Below, in pieces: positions 1-8,044 of a DNA stretch of 64,000 bases. Within the stretch, counting starts at the first letter, position 1. The number at the start of each line of letters is the position of its first letter. Under the pieces are notes generated by a model. It saw only the letters and a program-made list of their open reading frames with translations, was not told the DNA's origin and made no database searches. The DNA comes from Phycisphaerae bacterium (lineage in GTDB: Bacteria; Planctomycetota; Phycisphaerae; UBA1845): NCBI GenBank assembly GCA_029260075.1, contig JAJDDY010000081.1:1-64000 (forward strand), given 5' to 3'. Made by a program: the position numbers and the translations under genes.

Positions 1-329
1 GTTCCGTTATGTGGATCCGCAAGCGGGCTCGCCCGCGCCGGTAGCTTCATTGCCGGATTCCACACCGAGTAGCGACCGCAAGGTTGCTTCGAGCGTCGCA
101 GGCTGAAGTCAGGTTGGCGTGAGTCGGGGTCGCGCCCGACACCAACGCCGTTGCCCTACGTGCTATCGCAAGCTCGGGTTCGTGGTTACAGGAGTGATGC
201 CCGACGCCAACGGGACAGGAAGGCCTGACATTGACATGTCGAAAGCGATGCAGTGCTGATCGCCCTTGTATCGTGACACTGAGTCGGGTTCTTCGACGAT
301 CGAAGGCAAGTCCCGGGGAGTGAACTGAA
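1..329. other. Non-coding stretch with hairpin-forming repeats
   Basis: I see no credible gene here. Around positions 112-148 a GTTGG...GTCGGG / CCCGAC...CCAAC arrangement can fold into a hairpin. A second GCCCGACGCCAAC block lies at about 198-210, so this is probably a fragment of a dispersed repeat. The last 20 bases hold the ribosome-binding site of the first gene (GGGGAG about 10 bases before its ATG). Confidence 0.5.
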
Positions 330-770
330 ATGACCATCGAAATCAGGATTTTACGAGACGGCGATGATGCTGTCTTACAGAATGTCGCTACCGGAGTCTT
401 CGATGACCCGATCGATGAGTCTCGAGTAGTGCAATTCCTTCGGGATCCTCGGCATCATCTCGTCGTCGCGATAGAAGATGGTGGGGTGGTCGGAATGGTC
501 TCGGCCGTCGACTACGTTCACCCGGACAAGACCTGCCCGGAGCTTTGGATAAATGAGGTCGGCGTTGCGGGGTCTCATCGAGGTTACGGCATGGCGAAGA
601 ACCTGCTGAGCTTCATGCTCGAAGTGGGACGGGAGATCGGGTGTGCCGAAGCCTGGGTCCTTACCGAGCGGTCCAATAACGCCGGAATGCGCCTCTATTC
701 CAGTGTGGGAGGCAGACAGAGCCCCGAGGAGTCCGTACTCTTCACGTTTCGTCTTGTCGAACCGCAATAA
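330..770 (+). CDS. GNAT family N-acetyltransferase, AAC(3)-I-like
   Basis: This 146-residue protein has the GNAT fold. The N-terminal strand is followed by a central acetyl-CoA site, seen as ELWINEVGV (beta 4) and then GSHRGYGMAKNLL at about residues 80-95. That is a variant of the R/Q-x-x-G-x-G/A pyrophosphate loop. The late SNNAGMRLYSSVGG segment (about 115-128) is the usual alpha 4/beta 6 region. Order and length (about 150 residues) resemble the aminoglycoside 3-N-acetyltransferase type I group, but that similarity does not prove a drug substrate. The ATG has a GGGGAG ribosome-binding site about 10 bases upstream. The gene stands alone, with no neighbour that hints at a substrate. The family call is secure and the substrate unknown. 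Confidence 0.8.
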   Translation: MTIEIRILRDGDDAVLQNVATGVFDDPIDESRVVQFLRDPRHHLVVAIEDGGVVGMVSAVDYVHPDKTCPELWINEVGVAGSHRGYGMAKNLLSFMLEVGREIGCAEAWVLTERSNNAGMRLYSSVGGRQSPEESVLFTFRLVEPQ

Positions 771-1159
771 TAGTGGATCGACTCCCTACGGACCAGCGAA
801 AAAGCCAGAAAGCTAGCCATTGGCAGTGCAATTGCTTGGGGCAATCTGCCATAGGTCCTCAAGCGATCGTAGCCTACAGCTTGGATGGGCGGGAACTCGC
901 GCAGTGCTATCTGCCACGACATTGTGCGTTCAGATAAGGCAAGCATGTTCGGCAGGAGGCAGTCCTGCCGGGAAAGGAACCAGATTCCCGTATCCATGAA
1001 GTATTGTAGATGGGGATGAAAGCCCCATCTACGCAACTAGACCCTTCGACACGTTCTACTCGGTTGGTTGGACGAATCGTGGCCCGGATCGACGTCGGTC
1101 GAAGTGGTAGCAATGCCGGGAGAATGAACGGCGACGGTTGCAGCGGGCAATAGCACGCC
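771..1159. other. Intergenic region with two perfect hairpins
   Basis: I see no gene. Two short perfect palindromes stand out: CGGCAGGA (950-957) with TCCTGCCG (963-970), and GTAGATGGGG (1006-1015) with its complement (1023-1032) around a 7-base loop. Neither is followed by a T-run, so classical rho-independent terminators are unlikely. They look like single copies of further extragenic palindromes. Confidence 0.5.
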
Positions 1160-1756
1160 CTACAAGTCTAATGGGATCACCGGCTGGAAGCCGGTGCCAC
1201 ACAAGACATCCACTGCCGCGCAGATGAGCCACGCACGTCGTGCCACACAGGAGAGCCAGACTCCAGGTGCTGCATAGCGGTGCCACACTAGAGACCCGGT
1301 GCTACACAAGGTAGCCGCGCACGTGGTACCCTGGCAGGCGAGGTTGCCCCGTGGTCTCGGGCGAGCGAAAGGCACGTTCACCCGGTCGCGTAGCTTCAGC
1401 CGGGCCGTCCAATCGTCCGGCGGATCGAGAAATTCACACTCTCCGTCAATCCAGCGGCAGGCGTAATGAACCTCGTTTATGACGGCAGTGCCAACGACCA
1501 CGCCATCGTCGTTTGGGGCGTGTGGTTCGTGCGGGAGGTAGTCATCGGGAAAAAGTTTCAGGATCGTACCTTCGTGCCAAACGAATGAGACCGGGTTCAT
1601 TTGGCTATCGAACGTCTTGCACGCGACCGCACCGTGAGAATTCAGGTCTCGCGCGTAAGCGGTATGTCCGCGCGGTGTCATGTCGGTTAGTTGATAACGT
1701 GTTACGTTCAGGAGCATCTCCGTTGCAGGTCGAGTCAGTTGCGTAGGTCGGCTCAT
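1160..1756 (-). pseudogene. Remnant of a HAF-repeat extracellular protein
   Basis: The frame from the ATG at 1756 gives 198 residues. Residues about 20-110 carry two units of the HAF type, with a YARDLNSHGAV ... VSFVWHEGTI pattern followed by HAPNDDGVVVGTAV ... YACRWIDGE. In this family units of roughly 40-60 residues repeat many times and form a beta-propeller-like extracellular protein. Here there are only about two units, there is no signal peptide, and the last 45-50 codons are translated from a dispersed repeat (1171-1310) rather than from HAF sequence. I read it as a truncated copy whose reading frame continues by chance into the repeat. A short expressed protein cannot be excluded. Confidence 0.45.
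1171..1310. repeat. Dispersed repeat, family R4 (CCGGCTGGAAGCCGGTG unit)
   Basis: The core CCGGCTGGAAGCCGGTG is itself a palindrome and is followed by CCACAC. Degenerate CCACAC units recur at about 1240, 1290 and 1310. Related cores occur at about 2260, 2590, 4985, 5280, 59780, 62220 and 62305. It overlaps the 3' end of the HAF-like remnant. Confidence 0.7.
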
Positions 1757-1819
1757 CGACCTACACCGCTCACTGCTCAAGAGCAATGGCACACGTGAAA
1801 ACCACGTGTACCGATGCAT

Positions 1820-1902
1820 TAGGCGAGGTGGGAATCGAACCCACACGTCCGTTAGGACAGGGGATTTTAAGTCCCCAGCGTCTGCCATTCCGCCACTCGC
1901 CC
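1820..1902 (-). tRNA. tRNA-Leu (anticodon UAA)
   Basis: Read on the minus strand, the 83-nt sequence folds as a class II tRNA. The acceptor stem is GGGCGAG/CTCGCCT with a discriminator A, the D-arm region is GCGGAATGGCAGACGC, and the anticodon stem-loop GGGGACTTAAAATCCCC carries TAA. A long variable arm (TGTCCTAACGGACG) is followed by the T arm GTGGGTTCGATTCCCAC. The 3' CCA is not encoded. The long variable arm and anticodon agree on leucine. An antisense ORF across it is spurious. Confidence 0.95.
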
Positions 1903-2151
1903 ACGTGTTGTAACTCGCTACCCTGCAACACATTACAACACCGCCGAAAACCTGAGGGTTTCTTGCGCCAGCAATACGCAAGCAGTTGGTGCATGTCCAC
2001 CGAACTCATCAGCAAGCAATCTCGAAACCGTTACGAAATCCCGCAGCAGTGCTCGATCAGCGTCGTGTCGAGTGGTTACGATCGACCTTTATGGTCCACC
2101 TCTACAAACTGGCGCGACGCGACCTCAGCGTCGATGCGTGTCCCCCACGGC

Positions 2152-2297
2152 TAGCAGTCTGCTGAACAAGGCTGCTATTCAATCACGTCGCCGCGAACCC
2201 GCCCGTGACAACGGGACTTGTCCCGGTCAGGATGCGAATATCGCTAATGGATCACCGTCTGGAATCCGGTGCCACACTTCTTCAACAGGCCGTTAGT
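2152..2297. repeat. MITE-like element, family R2, copy A
   Basis: A block of about 140 bp has imperfect terminal inverted repeats, TGCTGAACAAGG on the left and CTTCTTCAACAGGC on the right. Inside are a CCCGTGACAACGGGACT region and a right-hand CCGTCTGGAATCCGGTGCCACAC core related to R4. It shares order and spacing with copies at 2484 and 4879. No coding capacity is visible. Confidence 0.65.
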
Positions 2298-2483
2298 GTC
2301 GTGGGCCACGCAATCCGTCAATCCACCGCTGACGTAACACCAGTCAACGTCAACGGTATGATGGCCGCGACCCGCCAGCGCTGCAAGCCACGGTTTGACC
2401 TCGCATCGCCGCCGCACTACGACCGGTCGATGAGCGTTCCGAGTCGACTTCGACAATCGCCTTATGCGCAGCCCCGTGATAAC

Positions 2484-2626
2484 AGCCTGTTGAAGATAGC
2501 TGACATTCACGTGCGCGGCAGCGATCCCACTCCTGACAATGGGCTGCGTCCACGACACGCGGGGGAAATGGCTCACGGATCACCCGCCGGCAGCCGGTGC
2601 CACACTTCTTCAGCGGTCCGACAAAG
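2484..2626. repeat. MITE-like element, family R2, copy B
   Basis: The left end reads CAGCCTGTTGAAGA and the right end CACACTTCTTCAGCGG, and the two are complementary. The internal order (TGACAATGGGCTGCGTC, then CACGGATCACCCGCC, then a CCGGTGCCACAC core) matches copy C at 4879. It lies about 25 bases beyond the stop codon of the ABC-F gene. Confidence 0.65.
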
Positions 2627-2648
2627 CTCGCAACAAGATCGCAGCGTG

Positions 2649-4535
2649 TCAGCCAGCCTTTCCTTCAAGACGCTCCCAACGCGCGTAGAGCGCCTGCACC
2701 TGCGCTCTCGCCGCCTCGAGTTCGTCCCACCGCTTCTGGGCCTCGACATGGTCCCCAGCCACAGCCGGGTCTTCCGTGGCCTGCACACATCCGTTCACGA
2801 TTCTTTCGGCGTCCTGTATCGTCGCCTCCATGTGGCTGAGTTCCGCTTGCTCGCTCGCGGTCAATCCGCCCTTGTCGATCTTACTCTTGCCCTTCGACTT
2901 CCCCTTCTTCGACTTGCCGCCAGCAGAATTCTTGCCACGAGCGATTCGCGCCTGCGCCGTCTGCCACGCAGCACAATCCGCGTACTGTCCGACCCGTCCG
3001 GCACCATCCAAGCCGAGTATCTCGGTGCATACCCGGTCGAGCATGAACCGATCGTGCGTCACCAGTACGATCGCTCCGGCAAAATCGGTCAGGCTTTCTT
3101 CCAGCACATCGAGAGACGTGATGTCCAGGTCGTTGGTCGGCTCGTCCAAGATCAGCACGTCGGCAGGCCTTAACATCAAACGGGCGATCAATACCCGAGC
3201 CTGCTCGCCGCCCGAGAGTTCGTTCAACGGCAGATCAAGCTGGTTCACCGAAAAAAGAAACCGCTTCGCCCAGGCTGTGATGTGAATGCTTCGGCCGCGA
3301 AAGTCGACACTGTCACTATCGCCCGCCAACGCGACGCGAAGCGACATGTCTTGCTGCAGGCCCGCTACACCAGATTGTTCGTCCTCGCGATTCTGATTGA
3401 ACACAACAACCTTCAGGTTGTCCGCCATGTCGATCGACCCTTCATCGGCCGGCAATTCTCCGGTCAACACGCGAATGAAGGTCGTCTTCCCACTACCGTT
3501 GGCCCCGAGCAATCCCAACCGCACACCAGGCGACAACAGCAGCGACACGTCTTGGAACAACAACTTTCCGCCGAGCGACTTGGTCAGCCCCGTGGCTTCC
3601 AATAGCTTTTTCGACTTGCGACGTGTCGCGTCGAAGTCGATACCGGCTGCGGTCGCTCGGGCGTTTCGCCCGGAAAGATCGCGAAGCTCATCCTTGAGTC
3701 GATAAGCGTCCTCGATGCGGACCTTCGATTTCGTTCGCTGGGCCTTCGAATTCGACTTGAGAAACGCGACCTCCCGCCGAACGATGTTCGCAAGCGTCAC
3801 CTCGCGAGCCTGCATGGCTTCAAGGAAGTCAGCACGCTTCTCCAGGAACATCGCGTAGCTACCGGCGACACTGAAGAACCCTTCCGCGTAAACCGGGTTC
3901 AACTCGACGACGCGATTCGTCACGCGCTCTAGGAAATATCGATCGTGACTCACGGCCACGAATGAGAACGGGGCATCAACGAGCATTTTCTCAAGCCAGG
4001 CAATTCCCGCGAGATCAAGATGATTCGTCGGCTCGTCCATCAGAAGCAGGTCGGGCTTCTGAATAACTTCTCGCGCCAGCGCCAAACGCTTACGCCAACC
4101 GCCGGACAACCTTTCGACAACTTGATCCGGTTCCGCAGACGCGTCAGGCAGTGCAAGGCCGCCTGCGGATTCAAAACCACCGGCGGCTTCGAAACCAAAC
4201 TTGCTCATGATAATCGCGACCTCGGTGTCGCGTTCGTACGTCTCCATGGCGTGATCAGCCAACGCCCCCGCCAACACCGACACCACCGTCGCCCCATCGG
4301 GAAACGTGTCTTCCTGAGGCATGAAACCGATTCGCGCGGCCCGACGACTGGTCATATGACCGTCGTCAGATGGTTCCAACCCGGCAAGTATCTTCAAAAA
4401 CGTCGTCTTGCCCGACCCATTGGGACCGAGGAACCCCACGCGCTCGCCGTCCGCGAAGCTGATCGACAGGCCGTCAAAGAGCGTACGCGTCCCAAAGTGC
4501 TTCGAGATCGCATGACATGTCACCAACGTACCCAT
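2649..4535 (-). CDS. uup: ABC-F family ATPase, Uup-type
   Basis: The 628-residue protein has two ABC cassettes in one chain and no membrane segments, as in ABC-F proteins that act on ribosomes rather than in transport. Cassette 1 has Walker A GPNGSGKTT (37-45), signature LSGGW (143-147) and Walker B LLLMDEPTNHLD (163-174). Cassette 2 has Walker A GANGSGKTT (344-352), signature LSGGEQ and LILDEPTNDLD. The linker carries FLKSNSKAQRTKSK (258-271), the counterpart of the Arg/Lys-rich linker typical of Uup. A Lys/Ser/Gly-rich stretch then leads to a C-terminal coiled coil (about 560-625), where Uup has its nucleic-acid-binding domain. Length fits Uup (about 630). The gene is isolated, with repeats on both sides. 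ABC-F membership is near certain, the Uup subgroup likely. Confidence 0.9.
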   Translation of the reverse strand: MGTLVTCHAISKHFGTRTLFDGLSISFADGERVGFLGPNGSGKTTFLKILAGLEPSDDGHMTSRRAARIGFMPQEDTFPDGATVVSVLAGALADHAMETYERDTEVAIIMSKFGFEAAGGFESAGGLALPDASAEPDQVVERLSGGWRKRLALAREVIQKPDLLLMDEPTNHLDLAGIAWLEKMLVDAPFSFVAVSHDRYFLERVTNRVVELNPVYAEGFFSVAGSYAMFLEKRADFLEAMQAREVTLANIVRREVAFLKSNSKAQRTKSKVRIEDAYRLKDELRDLSGRNARATAAGIDFDATRRKSKKLLEATGLTKSLGGKLLFQDVSLLLSPGVRLGLLGANGSGKTTFIRVLTGELPADEGSIDMADNLKVVVFNQNREDEQSGVAGLQQDMSLRVALAGDSDSVDFRGRSIHITAWAKRFLFSVNQLDLPLNELSGGEQARVLIARLMLRPADVLILDEPTNDLDITSLDVLEESLTDFAGAIVLVTHDRFMLDRVCTEILGLDGAGRVGQYADCAAWQTAQARIARGKNSAGGKSKKGKSKGKSKIDKGGLTASEQAELSHMEATIQDAERIVNGCVQATEDPAVAGDHVEAQKRWDELEAARAQVQALYARWERLEGKAG

Positions 4536-4623
4536 CGTTCACCGCCTACCGCAACAGGCCGAACGCGAGAGGCGAACGCTGCTGAACAGTCTGTTAGAGC
4601 TTGCATGAAAGGACCATTGCGAA

Positions 4624-4693
4624 CCAAGCCGCGACCGTGAGGGAGCGGTTGTTCGCCTCGCACACGGACCGCTTCCTTACAGGCGCGGCTCGG
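4624..4693. repeat. Dispersed palindrome, family R1, copy 1
   Basis: The arms AAGCCGCGACCGTGAGGGAG and CTTCCTTACAGGCGCGGCTC surround a central spacer of about 30 bp. This is the signature palindrome of family R1. It adjoins an R3 palindrome, and its outer terminal repeats are not recognisable on the right. Confidence 0.75.
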
Positions 4694-4700
4694 AAAGGCC

Positions 4701-4784
4701 GGGTGGCCCACCTCTTCAGAGGTCGGGGAGTCGACTCTCTCCCCGATTCGCGTCCCCCACGGCTAAAGCCATGGGCCGCCCATA
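4701..4784. repeat. Dispersed palindrome, family R3, copy 1
   Basis: The left arm starts GGGTGGCCCACCTCTTCAGA and the right arm ends ACGGCTAAAGCCATGGGCC, with a GGGGAGTCGA... centre. The arms are complementary with variation, as in the other R3 copies. An extra half-arm (GAACCACCCATAAAGTCATG) follows at 4791. Confidence 0.75.
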
Positions 4785-4878
4785 GTGTTATGAACCACCC
4801 ATAAAGTCATGGGGCAACCAGCCGCGACTAAGAGCGTGCGCAACTCCGCCATTCGCACAGCGAAATCGCGATCGCATT

Positions 4879-5023
4879 AACCGCCTGTTGAAGAATGCTT
4901 GTATTCAAGCACGTTACCTCGAACCAGTCCGTGACGAGGGGCTGCGTCTCGATCAAGAGGCGGAAATCGCTTATGGAGCACCGGCGGGAAGCCGGTGCCA
5001 CACTTTTTCAATGGGCTGTTAAC
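4879..5023. repeat. MITE-like element, family R2, copy C
   Basis: This is the clearest R2 copy. The left end is TTAACCGCCTGTTGAAGAA, and the right end reads TTTTTCAATGGGCTGTTAAC, its imperfect complement. It holds the R4-like core CCGGCGGGAAGCCGGTG. The right-hand TTAAC contains, on the minus strand, the TAA stop of the 32-residue peptide gene. Confidence 0.75.
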
Positions 5024-5117
5024 CTCCCATGGTCGGGAAAATCAAACCGATTAGGAAGTCGACCAGAAACGCGACGAGGACATCGATGAACTCAAGGACA
5101 ATGGATTCGAGACTCAT
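5019..5117 (-). CDS. 32-residue hydrophobic membrane peptide
   Basis: The ATG at 5117 is preceded by AAAGGA with an 8-9 base spacing, a better ribosome-binding site than many large genes here have. The product begins MSLESIVLEFIDVL and continues as one hydrophobic helix of about 24 residues (Val, Leu, Ile, Phe) broken by two Asp, ending FPTMGG. It could span the membrane once or lie on it as an amphipathic helix. Size and shape resemble type I toxin peptides and small regulatory membrane proteins, but I do not recognise a family. The stop TAA lies in the terminal repeat of R2 copy C, so the last residues may be set by that insertion. Coding status is inferred only from the ribosome-binding site and composition. 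Confidence 0.45.
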   Translation of the reverse strand: MSLESIVLEFIDVLVAFLVDFLIGLIFPTMGG

Positions 5118-5570
5118 TTAATCATTCCTTTAGTGACAAATACTCGCCGCGCGACCCCGGCTGAGCCGTGATGGTTACACGCATGCTCCACGATACCCGA
5201 ACTCTTGCGTCGTGACACCCTCCACGCGGATTACGTTCGGGATGGAAGCCCGTACGGCTCGCGAGTTATCAGAATCACCGGATGGAATCCGGGGCCACAC
5301 AACAAGCTCGACCCACCGTGCCACACGAGCTAGCGCTTGCAAACGACAGCGGAATCGGGTGGCCGATTCGCGCGACGTAGCAATCATACTTGGACCCAAG
5401 TGTCCGCGTGGCCACGCTTGTCGAAATGGGACGATGAATCTACGGGCGCCCTGCGGGTGAGGCCAAACGAGTTGCGCGTCAAGGTTCGACACGTGTCGGA
5501 CCGACGATACAATGACCGTCACAGGGTGCAGACGGAGGGTTGCCTTCGCGCGAATTCGTGGCTCGCGCGG

Positions 5571-5611
5571 TGGGTGGCCCATGGCTTTCGCCGTGGCGGA
5601 CTCGAATCGGC
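5571..5611. repeat. Family R3, half copy
   Basis: A single arm, GGGTGGCCCATGGCTTTCGC followed by CGTGGCGGACTCGA, without the complementary partner arm. Confidence 0.6.
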
Positions 5612-5660
5612 GACGGGTTTTCGTCAAGAGTGTTGAGCGTCGCTTACGAAACCACCGGCT

Positions 5661-5803
5661 TAGAACGCGTGCGAGAAGATGTATTAGAGGGTTTTCGATG
5701 AACCGAGCCGCGCCCGTAGGGAAGCGGTCCATCTGCGAGGCCAAGAACCGCTTCCCTACGGGCGCGGCTCGTTTCGCAGTGGTCCATCTCATACACCCTC
5801 TAA
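5661..5803. repeat. Nested inverted repeat, family R1, copy 2
   Basis: Inner arms GAGCCGCGCCCGTAGGGAAG and CTTCCCTACGGGCGCGGCTC are perfectly complementary. Outside them TTAGAGGGT (about 5692) pairs with ACCCTCTAA (about 5795). A further TAGAACGCGTGCGAGAAG at the left is the end sequence shared with the R1 copies at 41034 and 55740. Confidence 0.8.
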
Positions 5804-5851
5804 CGGAACCACCGGCTCGAAGCCTGTGCCGGATTTTGTAAACACACTGCT

Positions 5852-6385
5852 ATGGCCAAACGCAAGAACAACAAGAGCAAAGACCAGCGGCGCAGCGCGG
5901 CGCAGGGCCGTCCCATCATTGGGGCCGTCCCCAAACCGCTACTCATCGCACGAATTCTCTGCCTTGCGATCCTGATCATCGGGGCGGTCATGCTGCTTCT
6001 TGGCAGCGGTGTGTTGTTCGGCTTTATTAAGGAGGGATGGGGATTCCCGATGAGCGCCGTGCCGAATTGGGGCAGCCTCTGGGGCCTCGCCCTGCTCGTC
6101 GGCGCCGCCGCATACATCATCGGACCGATCTGGTTGTTCGTCGGCCCGGAGCGCGGTTCGATCATAATGATCATTGTATCGGCACTCAGCGTCCTGATCG
6201 GCACGCCATTGATCACAACGACTACGGAAATCTTCTACAACCTCTTCCAGGAAACCAAGTCGCGCCCGGACTGGGTCGATTCGGTCTGGGGCTACTTCAT
6301 CTTCCTGCACATCGCCACCGTAATCGCCCTGATGCGTGCCTACCCCGTCCCCGACGACGCCACGAAAACCACAAACGCTGCGTAG
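5852..6385 (+). CDS. Four-helix membrane protein of unknown function
   Basis: This 177-residue protein has a very basic N-terminus (MAKRKNNKSKDQRR), predicted cytoplasmic. Four hydrophobic segments follow at about 30-57, 74-98, 101-123 and 143-161. The third, GSIIMIIVSALSVLIGTPLI, is very hydrophobic. No catalytic or metal motif is visible and I do not recognise the family. The start ATG is the only one with a long downstream frame, but no strong ribosome-binding site is seen. It stands alone between two repeat-rich gaps. Coding is supported by regular helix spacing and codon composition. Confidence 0.65.
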   Translation: MAKRKNNKSKDQRRSAAQGRPIIGAVPKPLLIARILCLAILIIGAVMLLLGSGVLFGFIKEGWGFPMSAVPNWGSLWGLALLVGAAAYIIGPIWLFVGPERGSIIMIIVSALSVLIGTPLITTTTEIFYNLFQETKSRPDWVDSVWGYFIFLHIATVIALMRAYPVPDDATKTTNAA

Positions 6386-6827
6386 AATTCAACACGCACG
6401 CACGCACGCGCGGAAGACGGGCGGTGCCAAATCCGATGTGGGCGCCCCATCCTTTGCGTCACCGCGCAACACGCGAACTGGAAGCACAAGTGTCCCGTGA
6501 CGCGAAGGAAGGCTGGGGCCCTGTTGGTCCTTTCTTGCACTATCCGTCCCTTGCCTACGGCAAAGAATGGGACACACGCCGGATCATTGAACCAGACATC
6601 GCAACATCGGGCAAAGCACATTCGTCCCGATCGGTTGACGAATCGTGGTTCGCCTAGCAAACTGGCGACGGTGAGCAGCCGTTGGCATGACACGTGCGGC
6701 AGCGGCTCTCATCCCGCAACGGCACCGGCAAAGTGCTTGTGCCGGACTGAACAGAGCTAGCCTCGCCCGACGGCCGGACGACTTGCCATTCTTAGTGACG
6801 GGAGCACGCACCGTCGAAGGAATACTC
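6386..6827. other. Intergenic region with an imperfect inverted repeat
   Basis: I see no gene. A short ACGC microsatellite lies at about 6395. GGGCGCCCCATCCTTTGCG (from about 6439) and a complementary stretch ending GGCTGGGGCCC (about 6521) form an imperfect inverted repeat of about 85 bp. A smaller GTCCCTTGCC/GGCAAAGAATGGGAC hairpin lies at about 6547-6573. The end holds GAAGGA, the ribosome-binding site of the HAD gene. Confidence 0.45.
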
Positions 6828-7622
6828 ATGGTCGGCATCGTGGAATCATTGCGTCGCGCCGAGACGTTGACGTTCGATTGCTATGGCACGCTGATCGATT
6901 GGCGTGCTGGCCTCACGGCGTCGCTCGTGCGCATGTTTGGTGATCAATGTGCGTCGCAAATGGAGGAGACGCTCGCCGCCTACTTCGCACTCGAAGCCGA
7001 AGTCCAAACGGAGCCGTTTCGAACCTACCGCGAGGTGCTGACGGAAGTGACTGGCCGGTTGAGCGACCGATTCGGATGGACGCCTCCGCGGCAAGGTCCT
7101 GGGATGCTCGCCGATCTACTGCCCACATGGCCGCCATTTCCTGATACGGTGGCGACCCTGCGGCGATTGAAACAACGGTTTCGCTTGGGGGTGTTGTCCA
7201 ACATAGACCGCGACCTGTTCGCCGGAACCGCCGTGTTACTACGCGACGATCGCGCAGCGTATGGGTCCGCCGGAAAGTCGCAGACCGACGCGAACGATGC
7301 GTCGTCTACAAGAACCCAACCGGCTAAAGACGGCGGTATGCTTCCGTTCGATTTCCTCGTCACTGCGGAGGATGTCAGAGCGTACAAACCCGACCACGCC
7401 CACTTCGCGCGATGTTTCTCGACGCACGCCCCGAGCGACCGCGTCGTTCACGTCGCCCAAAGTTTGTTTCATGATGGCGTACCCGCTCAGCAGCTCGGGT
7501 TTGCGTTCGTTTGGATCAACCGATACAACGATACCAACGACACGACTGCGGAACCACTGGCTGAGTTTGGCGACTTGAGAGCATTCGCGGACTTCGCTTT
7601 GAGCAAGGACATTGCGACATGA
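6828..7622 (+). CDS. HAD-superfamily hydrolase, haloacid dehalogenase type II-like
   Basis: The 264-residue protein from ATG 6828 carries the four HAD motifs. Motif I is FDCYGTLID (nucleophile Asp near residue 17), motif II GVLSNID, motif III the Lys of AYKPDHAHF, and motif IV the VVHVAQSLFHDG region. This pattern is that of the type II haloacid dehalogenase/phosphatase group. Phosphatase activity on a small molecule is as likely as dehalogenation. GAAGGA precedes the chosen ATG, and an upstream extension of the frame is compositionally poor. Between motifs II and III lies a Ser/Thr/Asp-rich insert (about residues 148-170) that looks like a disordered loop. The stop overlaps the next ATG (ATGA), so the two genes are translationally coupled. 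Confidence 0.85.
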   Translation: MVGIVESLRRAETLTFDCYGTLIDWRAGLTASLVRMFGDQCASQMEETLAAYFALEAEVQTEPFRTYREVLTEVTGRLSDRFGWTPPRQGPGMLADLLPTWPPFPDTVATLRRLKQRFRLGVLSNIDRDLFAGTAVLLRDDRAAYGSAGKSQTDANDASSTRTQPAKDGGMLPFDFLVTAEDVRAYKPDHAHFARCFSTHAPSDRVVHVAQSLFHDGVPAQQLGFAFVWINRYNDTNDTTAEPLAEFGDLRAFADFALSKDIAT

Positions 7623-7885
7623 ACGAATCAATGTTCCCCCCGGGAACCCCCGTTTGCGTCAGGCAAACCATCATCAAGAGGGGGGAAAATATCGTCAGCG
7701 AGACCGTAGGCGTCGTGGAGTCTTGGGACGAGAACCCGACGGGAAGTTGGTTCGTCCACGGCAAGAATGATCGACTTCAACTCAAGCGCCTTACGTTGCG
7801 CAAGGTCGACAACGAACTGACCTCGATCGTAATCGACGACGCCACATCCATCGCGAAGATCGAAGCCGCCGCCCCAAAAGGGTAG
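7619..7885 (+). CDS. Small conserved-looking protein coupled to the HAD gene
   Basis: This 88-residue soluble protein overlaps the HAD stop by ATGA. It begins MNESMFPPGTPVCVRQTI and reads as a small beta barrel (PGTPVCVRQ, TVGVVESW, SWFVHGKND, LQLKRLTLRK) with no signal peptide. The alternating beta pattern and the PPGTxVxVxQ opening suggest an SH3-like or KOW-like fold, but I do not recognise the family. Its tight coupling to the hydrolase suggests co-expression. An R5 repeat follows about 20 bases after the stop. Confidence 0.7.
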   Translation: MNESMFPPGTPVCVRQTIIKRGENIVSETVGVVESWDENPTGSWFVHGKNDRLQLKRLTLRKVDNELTSIVIDDATSIAKIEAAAPKG

Positions 7886-7904
7886 CGCAGATAGATTCAA
7901 CGTT

Positions 7905-7950
7905 CTTGGTGCGAGAAGGGATTCACGCACCAGCTTCACGCACCAGCGGA
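7905..7950. repeat. Family R5 (GGTGCGAGAAGGGATTCACGCACC)
   Basis: TTGGTGCGAGAAGG is followed by GATTCACGCACCAGC and a second CTTCACGCACCAGC. The unit is a hairpin in which GGTGCG pairs with CGCACC. The same unit occurs in inverse orientation at 21223-21290 (twice) and 62331-62380, and in degenerate form inside the sugar-binding protein gene at 8425. Confidence 0.75.
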
Positions 7951-8044
7951 TCGGCTCGCTGCGCTGTGATTCGGTCTTTGGCGCAAACACACTGATTCGT
8001 GTATGGCCGGATGCACTTCACAACCCGATAGGAGCCGCGTGTCC

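Larger units (their letters stand above)
5118..5851. other. Repeat-filled intergenic region
   Basis: I find no convincing gene. The stretch contains a degenerate R4 block (about 5267-5335), an R3 half-copy (5571-5611) and an R1 element (5661-5803). The sequence between them shows no codon structure on either strand. The region up to about 5250 may hold the promoter of the 32-residue peptide gene. Confidence 0.5.

Noticed and set aside
1006..1032. Rho-independent terminator
   Set aside because: The hairpin is perfect, but no run of T follows on either strand and no gene ends close to it.
1757..1981. Upstream extension of the minus-strand frame across tRNA-Leu (contains GMADAGDLKSPVLTD)
   Set aside because: This peptide is the usual false translation of the strand of a tRNA-Leu gene. 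The start at 1756 leaves the HAF-like part intact.
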